Positions 52,359 through 60,682 of a stretch of 64,000 nucleotides of DNA are shown here, piece by piece. The notes under the pieces were generated by a model. That model worked only from the letters and a program-made list of their open reading frames with translations. It ran no database searches and had not been told where the DNA came from. The stretch comes from Ruminococcus sp. (GTDB lineage Bacteria > Bacillota > Clostridia > Oscillospirales > Ruminococcaceae). The number at the start of each line of letters is the position of its first letter. Within the stretch, counting starts at the first letter, position 1. The stretch is from contig NZ_JAEFAJ010000009.1 of assembly GCF_016287535.1 (NCBI RefSeq), forward strand, positions 18,409-82,408. The letters run 5' to 3'. The position numbers were made by a program, and so were the translations under genes.

Positions 52359-52585
52359 ATAATATATAGGATAGTTTTGTGAAAATGCAGAAGTCAGCAA
52401 TAAATAAAGAGTTAAGCTGATAGCCGCAATAATTGCACAATAACTGAGCCCCGTTTTTTTGCAATATGCAGTCCCTCAAAAAATAATCCAATGGCTTCCC
52501 GTGGGATTTTTTCCCGTTCCGGACTGCGTATACAAGGGAATATATAAAAGAAAGAACTTTAAATGATTTATTTTTTGCCTGACAC

Positions 52586-52614
52586 TTGAAATTTGACATG
52601 GTTTGGTATATAAT
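52586..52614 (+). promoter_or_regulatory. Promoter of the DUF1846 gene
   Basis: TTGAAA (52586-52591), 17-nt spacer, TATAAT (52609-52614). Confidence 0.75.
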
Positions 52615-52646
52615 AAATTATTATAGTTTATCGGGAGGAAGAAATA

Positions 52647-54116
52647 ATGAGTTCCAAAATCGGATTTGACAATGAAAAGTATCTCAAGACCCAGTCAGAG
52701 CATATCAGGCAGCGTATCTCGCAGTTCGGCGACAAGCTTTACCTTGAATTCGGCGGAAAGCTCTTCGACGACTTTCACGCTTCAAGAGTGCTTCCCGGCT
52801 TCAAGCCTGACAGTAAGCTGCAAATGCTCTTACAGCTGAAAGACGACGCAGAGATAGTCATTGTCATCAATTCTGATGATATCGAGAAAAACAAGGTAAG
52901 AGGAGACCTCGGCATAACCTATGATATAGATGTTATCCGTCTTTTCAACGTCTTCACGAAGATAGGACTTTACGTCAGCAGCGTAGTTCTTACCCGCTAT
53001 GACGGTCAGCCCACGGCAGACGCCTTCCAGAAGCGCCTTGAAGCTCTCGGCGTAAGAGTTTACCACCACTACAGCATAAAGGGCTATCCTTCCAATTTAC
53101 AGTACATAATCAGCGACGAGGGCTATGGCAGGAACGAGTACATAGAGACCTCCCGCAAGCTCGTTGTCATTACCGCTCCCGGTCCCGGAAGCGGAAAAAT
53201 GGCTACCTGCCTTTCCCAGCTCTACCATGAGCACAAGAGGGGCATTAATGCCGGTTACGCCAAGTTCGAGACCTTCCCCATATGGAACCTTCCTCTCCGC
53301 CACCCTGTAAATATCGCTTACGAGGCGGCTACTGCCGACCTCAACGACGTTAATATGATAGACCCCTTCCACCTTGAAGCCTACGGACAGACTACCGTAA
53401 ACTATAACCGTGATGTGGAGATATTCCCTGTACTTAACGCTATGTTCGAAAAGATACTGGGAGAGTCTCCCTACAAGTCGCCTACGGATATGGGCGTAAA
53501 TATGGCAGGCAACTGCATAGATGACGACGAGGCTGTTTCCGAAGCCGCAAGACAGGAGATAATCCGCCGCTATTATACAGGTATGTGCGAGTACCGAAAG
53601 GGTCTTATTTCCGAGGACGAGGTAATGAAGCTGGAGCTTCTCATGAAGCAGGCTAATGTCACAGTCGAGGACAGAAAGGTAGTATCCGCGGCACTTGACA
53701 AGGAAAAGGCTACGGACGGTCCTGCGGCTGCTATGGAGCTTCCGGACGGTACGATACTTACGGGACGCACATCGAACCTCCTCGGAGCGGTATCGGCTCT
53801 GCTCATAAATGCACTGAAGCATTTTGCGGATATAGATGATGATATACCGCTTATGTCGCCCCATGTTATCGAGCCTATCATGGCTTTGAAGGTGAACCAC
53901 CTCGGCAACAGCAATCCGAGAATGCACACCGACGAAACTCTTATCGCACTTTCCATATGTGCAAATACCGACGGCAACGCAAAGAAGGCTATGGAGCAGA
54001 TATCGAAGCTCCGCGGCTGTGAGGTGCATTCAACTGTTATACTCTCTCAGGTGGACGAGCGTATCTTCAAGAGACTGGGTATAAACCTCACCTGCGAGCC
54101 AAAGTACGAGGCATAA
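52647..54116 (+). CDS. DUF1846 family protein
   Basis: This 489-residue soluble protein matches DUF1846 over its full length (family about 490-500): start IGFDNEKYLKTQSEHIRQRI, central VVITAPGPGSGKMATCLSQLYHE (about 178, a P-loop-like GPGSGKM), FPIWNLPLRHPVNIAYEAAT near 213 and the C-terminal NHLGNSNPRMHTDETLIAL. Members are common in Firmicutes and have crystal structures, but no function is firmly established. The P-loop-like segment suggests nucleotide binding. Single-gene unit with GGGAGGAAG ribosome site, own promoter and terminator. Confidence 0.9.
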   Translation: MSSKIGFDNEKYLKTQSEHIRQRISQFGDKLYLEFGGKLFDDFHASRVLPGFKPDSKLQMLLQLKDDAEIVIVINSDDIEKNKVRGDLGITYDIDVIRLFNVFTKIGLYVSSVVLTRYDGQPTADAFQKRLEALGVRVYHHYSIKGYPSNLQYIISDEGYGRNEYIETSRKLVVITAPGPGSGKMATCLSQLYHEHKRGINAGYAKFETFPIWNLPLRHPVNIAYEAATADLNDVNMIDPFHLEAYGQTTVNYNRDVEIFPVLNAMFEKILGESPYKSPTDMGVNMAGNCIDDDEAVSEAARQEIIRRYYTGMCEYRKGLISEDEVMKLELLMKQANVTVEDRKVVSAALDKEKATDGPAAAMELPDGTILTGRTSNLLGAVSALLINALKHFADIDDDIPLMSPHVIEPIMALKVNHLGNSNPRMHTDETLIALSICANTDGNAKKAMEQISKLRGCEVHSTVILSQVDERIFKRLGINLTCEPKYEA

Positions 54117-54122
54117 ACAATT

Positions 54123-54160
54123 AAAGCTCCCATACTTTATAAAGCATGGGAGCTTTTTTA
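54123..54160. terminator. Terminator between DUF1846 and rubredoxin genes
   Basis: AAAGCTCCCAT and ATGGGAGCTTT form an 11-bp stem with a 12-nt loop; TTTT after it on the plus strand and an A-rich/T-rich flank on the other. Confidence 0.85.
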
Positions 54161-54181
54161 TTTACTGTCTGTCAGGCTATG

Positions 54182-54337
54182 TCACTGTGCAGAGAAGGAA
54201 TCCTTTCCTGCTGCGCAGAGAGGACATTCAAAATCATCAGGAAGATCCTCGAACTTTGTTCCGGGAGCTATTCCCTGATCCGGAGCGCCGAGCTCTTCGT
54301 CGTATTCCCATCCGCAGATATCGCAAACGAACTTCAT
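54182..54337 (-). CDS. Rubredoxin
   Basis: A 51-residue iron protein: [20 protein letters not shown] at the start and [18 protein letters not shown] at the end. The two CxxC pairs (Cys5/Cys8 and Cys38/Cys41) and the [16 protein letters not shown] pattern are those of rubredoxin; the Gly after Cys41 is Ala here. It carries one electron, often to superoxide reductase or rubrerythrin in anaerobes. It has a perfect sigma-A promoter (54369-54397) and a GGGGGTG ribosome site, so it is clearly expressed. The gene is short and easy to miss. Confidence 0.92.
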   Translation of the reverse strand: MKFVCDICGWEYDEELGAPDQGIAPGTKFEDLPDDFECPLCAAGKDSFSAQ

Positions 54338-54368
54338 TTCCACACCCCCTTTTGGTGGCTTTTCAAAA

Positions 54369-54397
54369 ATTATAACATTTCACACGGGGTATGTCAA
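54369..54397 (-). promoter_or_regulatory. Promoter of the rubredoxin gene
   Basis: TTGACA (54392-54397), 17-nt spacer, TATAAT (54369-54374) on the minus strand; 32 nt from the start codon. Confidence 0.9.
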
Positions 54398-54407
54398 GAA
54401 GCTTTTG

Positions 54408-54950
54408 TCAGCCCTCTATCTGCTTTGACAGGAACTGGGCTGCCGCATTTATCAGACTCTTGTGAATGTCGGCTGCCTCCTTTGACTTTTCGCAGGTAAG
54501 AAATACCACCGCTCCCGAAACATCGCCTGCGGTGATTATCGGGACGGCTGCTATAGCGGTCCTGTCAACTCCTTCAGCCGGAAAGAAACTGTTGGTGTTC
54601 CCGTCCGGACAGAAGAACTGTCCGCGGTTTTCCATCAGCTCTTCAAGCTGTCCTGTGACCCGCCGCTCAGAGAACTCTCTCCGCGCTGCTCCTGCTGTTG
54701 CGACAACATGGTCTTTATCAAAGATCAGTACGGGACAGCCCGATATCTTATGCATTATATCCGCTACATATCCGGCGTTTTCACTCATTTCACTGATGGC
54801 GGAGTACTTCTTGAAGATAACTTCGCCTTCGCTGTTTGTATAAATTTCAAGCGGATCGCCCTCACGTATACGCATTGTCCTGCGTATTTCCTTGGGGATC
54901 ACTACTCTTCCGAGATCGTCGATTCGTCTGACGATGCCTGTTGCTTTCAT
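54408..54950 (-). CDS. spoVT: Stage V sporulation protein T-like regulator
   Basis: This 180-residue protein has an N-terminal AbrB-type swapped-hairpin DNA-binding domain (residues 1-50; TGIVRRIDDLGRVVIPKEIR, GDPLEIYTNSEGEVIFKKY) and a C-terminal GAF-like domain (about 56-178). That order and length define SpoVT, which in Bacillus controls late forespore genes. It is often kept in clostridia that have never been seen to sporulate. GGAGG ribosome site. It lies just upstream of the rubredoxin gene, with a promoter in between. Confidence 0.92.
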   Translation of the reverse strand: MKATGIVRRIDDLGRVVIPKEIRRTMRIREGDPLEIYTNSEGEVIFKKYSAISEMSENAGYVADIMHKISGCPVLIFDKDHVVATAGAARREFSERRVTGQLEELMENRGQFFCPDGNTNSFFPAEGVDRTAIAAVPIITAGDVSGAVVFLTCEKSKEAADIHKSLINAAAQFLSKQIEG

Positions 54951-55045
54951 TTTGTATTACCTCCACAAATAATAGGTTGCGGTAATATTATCTGCGGAAA
55001 GAGCTGGATTATACGGAGAATAAAGCGGAGCCGGTTCAATAATTT

Positions 55046-55074
55046 CAGCTGTATCTGATATCAGCTGTTTTTTT
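55046..55074 (+). terminator. Orphan terminator-like hairpin
   Basis: CAGCTG (55046-55051) and CAGCTG (55062-55067) with inner ATC/GAT pairs, then TTTTTTT. No plus-strand gene ends here, so it may guard the downstream promoter or end a small unseen transcript. The rest of 54951-55216 shows no gene. Confidence 0.55.
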
Positions 55075-55216
55075 GTCCGTGGAGCTACGGTTAAATTGAT
55101 TGTTTATTGATATGGCATATTACTTGTAGCGTTGGCATTTGGTTGAATAATAGTCAGTGGTATTATGTGCAATTTGTGAACACATACAAAAACGGGCAGC
55201 ATTTTTTGGTTCTGGC

Positions 55217-55246
55217 TTGACATTATTATCATATTTGTATTATAAT
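55217..55246 (+). promoter_or_regulatory. Promoter of the BY-kinase/phosphatase operon
   Basis: TTGACA (55217-55222), 18-nt spacer, TATAAT (55241-55246). Confidence 0.78.
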
Positions 55247-55256
55247 AATAATCGGT

Positions 55257-55307
55257 AAAGTTTATGTATTACTGTGCGTATATTGTATACAAAGTAATAC
55301 GAACTTT
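55257..55307 (+). other. Structured 5' leader of the BY-kinase operon
   Basis: Nested complementary segments AAAGTT/AACTTT, ATTACT/AGTAAT and GTATA/TATAC can form one long interrupted stem right after the promoter. No U-tract follows. A regulatory RNA role is possible. Confidence 0.45.
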
Positions 55308-55355
55308 ATAAAAGGGCTCTATGAGATAATATGAAAGAATGCGAGGATCTTAAAA

Positions 55356-56945
55356 GTGCATAAGGACGAAATGGAAAATTATATCGACTTGAAATCTCTG
55401 TTTTCACTCATAATAAACAAGTGGTGGATAATCATACTTGCTGCGCTGGTGGGCGGCGGTGCGGCTTTCGGCTTTTCAAAGCTGTGTATGCCGCTGAAGT
55501 ATTCTTCAGAGCTTGCAATGTATGTACAGAGCTATACTACTTTCAATGAGAATCCGGAGCACAATTACAATAATATCAACAATTCCAAGCAGCTTATAAA
55601 TACATATGAAAAAGTGCTCGTTGACAATGCGGTGCTTAATGATATCGGCGAGAAGCTTACCGAGACATTTGACGAAGGCGTTATCGCAGACAGCTTTGCC
55701 GTTTCAGACGGCAGGATCTCTCCTGCTTCACTTCGCAGTTGTATAACCATCACTTCTCCGACGGATACCAGTGTGCTGAATATGACCGCGGTGACAAAGA
55801 ATCCTGAGCTTTCCGCTGCAATATGCAACAATATGGCGCTTGTTGCTCCTGACTATATTCAGAGAGCTGTCGGCGTAGGTGAGATCAATGCCATAGATAC
55901 GGCGAAGGTGCAGTACAATCCTGTTTCGCCGAATGTAAAGAAGAATACCGCTCTCGGCGCGTTTGCGGCTGCTTTTCTTGCTGTCGTTATCATAATACTC
56001 ATCGACTTTTTTGACAATACCGTTAAAGAGACGGAATGGCTCAGCGAAAAGTATAAAAAAGCTATCATCGGTGAGATACAGCAGTTCGAGCAGGAAAAGA
56101 AAAACGACAAGGCTGACAAGCACATAAGGCTCACCGACAAGGACGTTCCGTTCGCTGTCGTTGAGAGCTACAAATCCATAAGGACAAATGTAAACTTTGC
56201 GCTTTCTCCTTTTGAGAAGAAGGTCTTTACAGTGTCGTCTACAAGTCCGGCGGAAGGTAAATCCACGACCTCCGCGAATATTGCTATCGCACTCGCACAG
56301 GGCGGAAGCAAGGTCCTTCTTATAGACGGAGACCTCAGAAAGAGCGTTCAGCATAAAATATTCGGTGTAAGAAACAGAAAAGGTCTGTCAACGGCTATAG
56401 GCAAGATGGCTGACATTGACGAATGTATAGCCAAGGACGTCATGGAAAACCTTGATGTTATGCCGGCAGGTCCGATACCGCCGAACCCTTCGGAGCTTCT
56501 CGCTTCAGAGAATATGACCTCTATACTTGAAAAGCTCAGCGAGAGATATTCGATAATCATTATTGATACTCCTCCTGTAAATGTGGTCACAGATTCCATG
56601 GAGCTTGCAAGGAATGTCTCTGGTACGATCATGGTAATACGCTACGGTGATACCACTACTGACGATGTTGATGAAGCGATGAAGAAGATAGAGTTCTCAA
56701 AGATGAATATGCTCGGATTCATTCTGAACGGCGTAAAGACAAAGCACAAAGGCAAGTATTATTCAAAGTACAAGTACAAGTATTATAAGTATGACAAGGG
56801 CTACGGCTACGGTTACGGAAGCAAGCCCGATGAGACCGACGATGAGGAGGGCGATTCTCAGGAAATAAAAAAAGAAAACAGGAAAACAAATACAAATAAA
56901 GGAAACCAAAACAATAAAAGCAAAAAGAAAAAAGGCGGAAAATAA
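55356..56945 (+). CDS. Wzz-BY-kinase fusion with Tyr-rich tail
   Basis: This 529-residue protein joins a Wzz-type membrane domain (about residues 15-225, two membrane segments and an extracytoplasmic loop) to a cytoplasmic bacterial tyrosine kinase: Walker A SPAEGKSTTSANIA (about 297), Walker A' VLLIDGDLRKS (about 322), Walker B IIIIDTPPV (about 395). The tail has about a dozen tyrosines in ~25 residues (KYKYKYYKYDKGYGYGYG), the usual autophosphorylation cluster, then a Lys/Asn-rich end. It governs capsule or exopolysaccharide chain length; no polysaccharide genes follow. GTG start supported by GAGGA 8 nt before. Confidence 0.9.
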   Translation: MHKDEMENYIDLKSLFSLIINKWWIIILAALVGGGAAFGFSKLCMPLKYSSELAMYVQSYTTFNENPEHNYNNINNSKQLINTYEKVLVDNAVLNDIGEKLTETFDEGVIADSFAVSDGRISPASLRSCITITSPTDTSVLNMTAVTKNPELSAAICNNMALVAPDYIQRAVGVGEINAIDTAKVQYNPVSPNVKKNTALGAFAAAFLAVVIIILIDFFDNTVKETEWLSEKYKKAIIGEIQQFEQEKKNDKADKHIRLTDKDVPFAVVESYKSIRTNVNFALSPFEKKVFTVSSTSPAEGKSTTSANIAIALAQGGSKVLLIDGDLRKSVQHKIFGVRNRKGLSTAIGKMADIDECIAKDVMENLDVMPAGPIPPNPSELLASENMTSILEKLSERYSIIIIDTPPVNVVTDSMELARNVSGTIMVIRYGDTTTDDVDEAMKKIEFSKMNMLGFILNGVKTKHKGKYYSKYKYKYYKYDKGYGYGYGSKPDETDDEEGDSQEIKKENRKTNTNKGNQNNKSKKKKGGK

Positions 56946-57634
56946 TGCTAACTGAATATCATTGTCATGTACTTCCCGGTCTTGACGACGGTTCCCAGAA
57001 TCTGGGAACATCACTTGCTATGCTCGAAATGATGAAGGATCAGGGAGTCAAAAGAGTTGTCTTTACTCCACATTTCTACTGTCACAGGGAAGAATCGGTA
57101 GAGAGCTTTCTCGAAAAAAGACAGGCTGCTTTTGAACTGCTCAAAGAAAAGTCACCTATAAAGAATATGCTGCTCGGAGCTGAGGTGGCTGTCGAGAACG
57201 GCATATCAGATGTAAAGGATATCGAGAAGCTGGCTATAGAGGGCACAAGCATCATGCTTATGGAGCTCCCTTATCGTAAATACGAACAGTGGATGTCTGA
57301 GGAGATGTACAATATCTCCGTTGAGTACGGTATAGATATAATGCTTGCTCACATTCATCGCTACGTTGATTACTGTAACGATGATGAAATTGAATCCCTT
57401 ATCTTTTCAAATGCTATAATGCAGGTGAATAACGACGCTTTTTCACATATAAAAGAGAAAAAGCTTGCCAAACGCATAATCGACGAGTGCGACAGCTTCG
57501 TTTTCGGAAGCGACTGTCACAACATCGACGACAGAATGCCTAACTGGGACGTACTGAAAAGAAAAGTCAGCGAATCAGAGCTTGAATTATCTGACGGTAT
57601 CATAGAGAACTATTCCTGTGTACTCCATCGCTGA
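56945..57634 (+). CDS. CpsB/CapC-type PHP tyrosine phosphatase
   Basis: This 229-residue enzyme removes phosphate from the BY-kinase tail. It has the PHP metal site residues: TEYHCHVLPGLDDGSQN (residues 3-19), FTPHFYCH near 41, GAEVAVENGI near 80, LAHIHRY near 138 and FGSDCHN near 195. The start overlaps the kinase stop by 1 nt, so the pair is translationally coupled; kinase plus phosphatase set the phosphorylation cycle that steers polysaccharide export. Terminator follows at 57685. Confidence 0.92.
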   Translation: MLTEYHCHVLPGLDDGSQNLGTSLAMLEMMKDQGVKRVVFTPHFYCHREESVESFLEKRQAAFELLKEKSPIKNMLLGAEVAVENGISDVKDIEKLAIEGTSIMLMELPYRKYEQWMSEEMYNISVEYGIDIMLAHIHRYVDYCNDDEIESLIFSNAIMQVNNDAFSHIKEKKLAKRIIDECDSFVFGSDCHNIDDRMPNWDVLKRKVSESELELSDGIIENYSCVLHR

Positions 57635-57684
57635 TACAGAGAAAAGCGCTGCCTGCAAGGGCGGCGGAAAAACATGAAGAATAG

Positions 57685-57722
57685 ATATCCTCTGCGGGAG
57701 CTCCTGCGGAGGATATTTTTTT
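57685..57722 (+). terminator. Terminator of the BY-kinase operon
   Basis: ATATCCTC-TGC-GGGAGCTCC-TGC-GGAGGATAT-type palindrome (about 32 nt), followed by TTTTTT. Confidence 0.88.
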
Positions 57723-57831
57723 CGGCAGCGGTTATTGAGTACACATTATGTATTACTTTTATCAAAATGGTAATTCGTTGATGTGGGTGGACTTTCTTAT
57801 GGAAGTATAGTGCTGAAAGATGTTTTGATAT

Positions 57832-57851
57832 CCACAATCTTCACATTGTGG
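57832..57851 (+). promoter_or_regulatory. Inverted repeat operator candidate upstream of the dockerin esterase
   Basis: CCACAAT (57832-57838) and ATTGTGG (57845-57851) with a 6-nt spacer end 1 nt before the -35 box of the esterase gene. Position suits an activator or repressor of plant-fibre genes; regulator unknown. Confidence 0.5.
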
Positions 57852-57852
57852 G

Positions 57853-57881
57853 TTGACATATCACAAAATTTATGGTAAAAA
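57853..57881 (+). promoter_or_regulatory. Promoter of the dockerin esterase gene
   Basis: TTGACA (57853-57858), 17-nt spacer, TAAAAA (57876-57881). The -10 is weak, suggesting that an activator helps. Confidence 0.6.
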
Positions 57882-57927
57882 TTAAACATGAGATTGTTTT
57901 TTATTTTTTTTAAAGGAGGAAAAGAGA

Positions 57928-60477
57928 ATGAGAAAAAGGATTTCTATTCTTACGGCAGTGATAACCGCGCTGTCAGCGCTGGGAGCTATGCCTTCCGTTG
58001 CTGCCGACAATGACTATCTGCTTCACAGCACTTTTGAAGATGGAAGTGAACAGTGGAGCGGCAGAGGCTCTGCTTCTGTAAAGGTAGTCACAGGCATTTC
58101 ACGCTCGGGAGAATGTTCGCTTAAAGCAAGCGGCAGAGCGAGTGCCTGGAACGGTGCTACTGTTGGACTTGGTTCTGACTTCAAGGCTGGTCAGGATTAT
58201 GCCTTCAGCGCCTATGTAATGAATGAGGAGGAAGCTTCGGAGAATTTCTACCTGACACTGCAGTACAGTGACGGAAGCAGTACAAAATATCCTAAGATCG
58301 CAGAAGTTACCGCTGAAAAGGGGCAGTGGGCTCATCTTGAGAACAAAAGCTTTACGATCCCGGATGGAGCTTCTGACATTCAGCTCTATATCGAGTCTGA
58401 GTCAAGCAGGTGCGACTTCTACGTTGATGAAGTAGTGGGTGCGAACAGCGGTACAGAAATAGGGGAGCCGTCAGCACCTGTTGCAATGCACAAGGGCGAT
58501 ATCAACTATGACGGACAGATAGACTGCTATGATGTCGTGCTGGCGAGAAAAGGTCTTATCAGCGGTATTGAGGACAAAAAGACCCTCAAGGCTGCCGACG
58601 CCGACAGCAACGGCGTTTTTGAGCTCAATGACGCTCTGTTAATTACTAAGTTCATACTCGGTACTATCAGTGAATTCCCTGTGATCGAACCGGAGATCGT
58701 TCCCGGTCAGCAGAAATACACCATGGAGGAGCTCACTCAGATGGTTCAGGATTCACTTGTAAACAACGAGCCGAATGATTCACACATGGAAAAGAACGGA
58801 GTGAAGTACGGCACTATAAAGAAAGAGACCTACTTCTCCAAGAAGGCTAACAAGAACAAGCCCTACAATATCCTTCTTCCCGCAAACTATGACGAGAGCA
58901 AGCAGTATCCTGTACTCTACGTTCTCCACGGTTTCTTTGAGAATGAGGACCGTATGATAACTACCGGAAACGGACAGATGTATACTCAGCAGATCATAGG
59001 CAATGCTATCGCTTCCGGCGAGGCAAAGGATATGATCGTAGTCGTACCGTTCGTATTCACAAGCGCTACTATGAATGACGCTACAGGTTTCGCGGATCAG
59101 GGCTCGAACGAGGGCTACGACAACTTCGTAGACGATATAGTTGACAGCCTTATGCCTCATATCGAGAGCAAGTACAGCGTAGCCACAGGCAGAGAGAATA
59201 CGGCTGTTACAGGCTTCTCAATGGGCGGACGCGAGTCTCTCCAGATCGGTATGAAGTACGGCAGCAAGTTCGGTTACGTGGGAGCAATATGTCCCGCACC
59301 GGGCACACAGGGCTCATTCAAGTGGAACAGCGCCGATGAGACACCGTATCTTATCATGATAACCGGCGGTACACAGGACGATGTTGTCGGACTGAATACT
59401 CCTGAGGGATATCATAACAACTTTAAACAGAACAACATACCTCATGTATGGCACGTTGTACAGAACGGTCACCACGGTGACGACTCTATCCATTCACATC
59501 TCTACAGCTTCGTAAGAGGCATATTCCAGGCAACTGAGGGAACTGTAGCTCAGTCGTCAACGGTAACTACCGCTAAAACAAATACGGAAAAAACCACAAC
59601 GACCACAACTACAACGACCCAAAAGACCGGTACTTCAAGCGGTCAGCTGAGATACACTATGGAGGAGCTTACCAAGATAGTGCAGAATTCGCTGGTAAAC
59701 AACGAACCGAATGATTCTCATAACAAGAAACAGGGAGTTCAGTACGGTACTATCAAGAAGGAGACCTACTTCTCAAAGAAGGCAAACAAGAACAAGCCCT
59801 ACAATATCCTCCTGCCCGCAAACTATGATTCAAGCAAGAAGTACCCCGTGCTTTACCTGCTTCACGGCTTCTTCGAGAACGAGAACCGTATGATTACACA
59901 GGGCAACGGTCAGATGTATACTCAGCAGATCATCGGAAACGCTATAACTTCGGGTGAGGCTAAGGATATGATAGTAGTCATACCCTTCGTATTCACAAGC
60001 GCTACGATGAATGACGCTACAGGCTTTGCGGATCAGGGCTCTAATGAGGGCTATGACAACTTCGTTGACGATATCGTTGACAGCCTCATGCCTCATATCG
60101 AAAGCAAGTACAGCGTTGCTACAGGCAGAGAGAACACAGCTGTAACAGGCTTCTCAATGGGCGGACGCGAGTCTCTCCAGATCGGAATGAAGTATGGTGA
60201 CAAGTTTGGTTATGTAGGAGCTATATGCCCCGCACCGGGCGCTTCGGGCTCATGGAAGTGGAGCAATCCTGATGAGACACCTTATCTCGTTATGATAACG
60301 GGCGGTACTCAGGACGATGTTGTAGGACTGAACACACCTGAAGGCTATCATAACAACTTCACAAAGAACAATGTACCTCATGTATGGCACGTTGTAAACA
60401 ATGGACACCACGGTGACGACTCTATCCATTCACACATCTATTGCTTCGTAAGAGGAATCTTCCAGGCAACTGAGTGA
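57928..60477 (+). CDS. Cellulosomal double esterase (probable feruloyl/acetyl xylan esterase) with CBM and dockerin
   Basis: This 849-residue secreted protein has a signal peptide (cleavage near AVAA, about 26), a carbohydrate-binding module of CBM4/9/22 type (about 30-175), a type I dockerin (about 188-250: KGDINYDGQIDCYDVVLARKG and ADADSNGVFELNDALLITKF) and two esterase D-like domains (codons at 58717-59538 and 59653-60474) joined by a Thr-rich linker. Each has GFSMGGRES with the nucleophile Ser and a late GHHGDD His. The domains are 274 residues each and differ at about 28 positions by my count. The esterases likely cut ferulate or acetate from xylan on the cellulosome. AAAGGAGG ribosome site. 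Confidence 0.9.
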   Translation: MRKRISILTAVITALSALGAMPSVAADNDYLLHSTFEDGSEQWSGRGSASVKVVTGISRSGECSLKASGRASAWNGATVGLGSDFKAGQDYAFSAYVMNEEEASENFYLTLQYSDGSSTKYPKIAEVTAEKGQWAHLENKSFTIPDGASDIQLYIESESSRCDFYVDEVVGANSGTEIGEPSAPVAMHKGDINYDGQIDCYDVVLARKGLISGIEDKKTLKAADADSNGVFELNDALLITKFILGTISEFPVIEPEIVPGQQKYTMEELTQMVQDSLVNNEPNDSHMEKNGVKYGTIKKETYFSKKANKNKPYNILLPANYDESKQYPVLYVLHGFFENEDRMITTGNGQMYTQQIIGNAIASGEAKDMIVVVPFVFTSATMNDATGFADQGSNEGYDNFVDDIVDSLMPHIESKYSVATGRENTAVTGFSMGGRESLQIGMKYGSKFGYVGAICPAPGTQGSFKWNSADETPYLIMITGGTQDDVVGLNTPEGYHNNFKQNNIPHVWHVVQNGHHGDDSIHSHLYSFVRGIFQATEGTVAQSSTVTTAKTNTEKTTTTTTTTTQKTGTSSGQLRYTMEELTKIVQNSLVNNEPNDSHNKKQGVQYGTIKKETYFSKKANKNKPYNILLPANYDSSKKYPVLYLLHGFFENENRMITQGNGQMYTQQIIGNAITSGEAKDMIVVIPFVFTSATMNDATGFADQGSNEGYDNFVDDIVDSLMPHIESKYSVATGRENTAVTGFSMGGRESLQIGMKYGDKFGYVGAICPAPGASGSWKWSNPDETPYLVMITGGTQDDVVGLNTPEGYHNNFTKNNVPHVWHVVNNGHHGDDSIHSHIYCFVRGIFQATE
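58717..60474 (+). repeat. Tandem duplication of an 822-bp esterase domain
   Basis: Copies at 58717-59538 and 59653-60474 have identical length and about 90 percent identical protein sequence; a Thr-rich linker of ~38 codons separates them. Long stretches are identical at protein level, with mainly third-base drift in DNA. Confidence 0.9.
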
Positions 60478-60539
60478 TAGTGCAAAAGCCGGCAGTTTGG
60501 CTTTGCGATAACTCAAACGCACATAATTTACGGCAAAAT

Positions 60540-60592
60540 AAACACAGCAGATCTGAGACAGTAATATTACTCAGAACTGCTGTGTTTTTATT
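60540..60592 (+). terminator. Terminator of the dockerin esterase gene
   Basis: AACACAGCAG with TCTGAG pairs with CTCAGA and CTGCTGTGTT, then TTTATTT. Confidence 0.88.
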
Positions 60593-60623
60593 TATTAATA
60601 GAATGTAAAATCGCGGAATCTTC

Positions 60624-60652
60624 TTGTATTTATTTCAAAAGTATTATATAAT
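60624..60652 (+). promoter_or_regulatory. Promoter of the second dockerin gene
   Basis: TTGTAT (60624-60629), 17-nt spacer, TATAAT (60647-60652). Confidence 0.7.
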
Positions 60653-60682
60653 ATCCTTATCATGATATAAGGAGGGATCACT

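Noticed and set aside
52270..52599. 109-codon minus-strand ORF upstream of the tyrosine T-box
   Set aside because: It overlaps the T-box promoter and the GGGGCGCTT repeat, has no ribosome site, and its Lys-rich end reads through the promoter A-tract.
55356..57634. A full capsule locus
   Set aside because: Only kinase and phosphatase are present; the next gene is a dockerin esterase behind a strong terminator.
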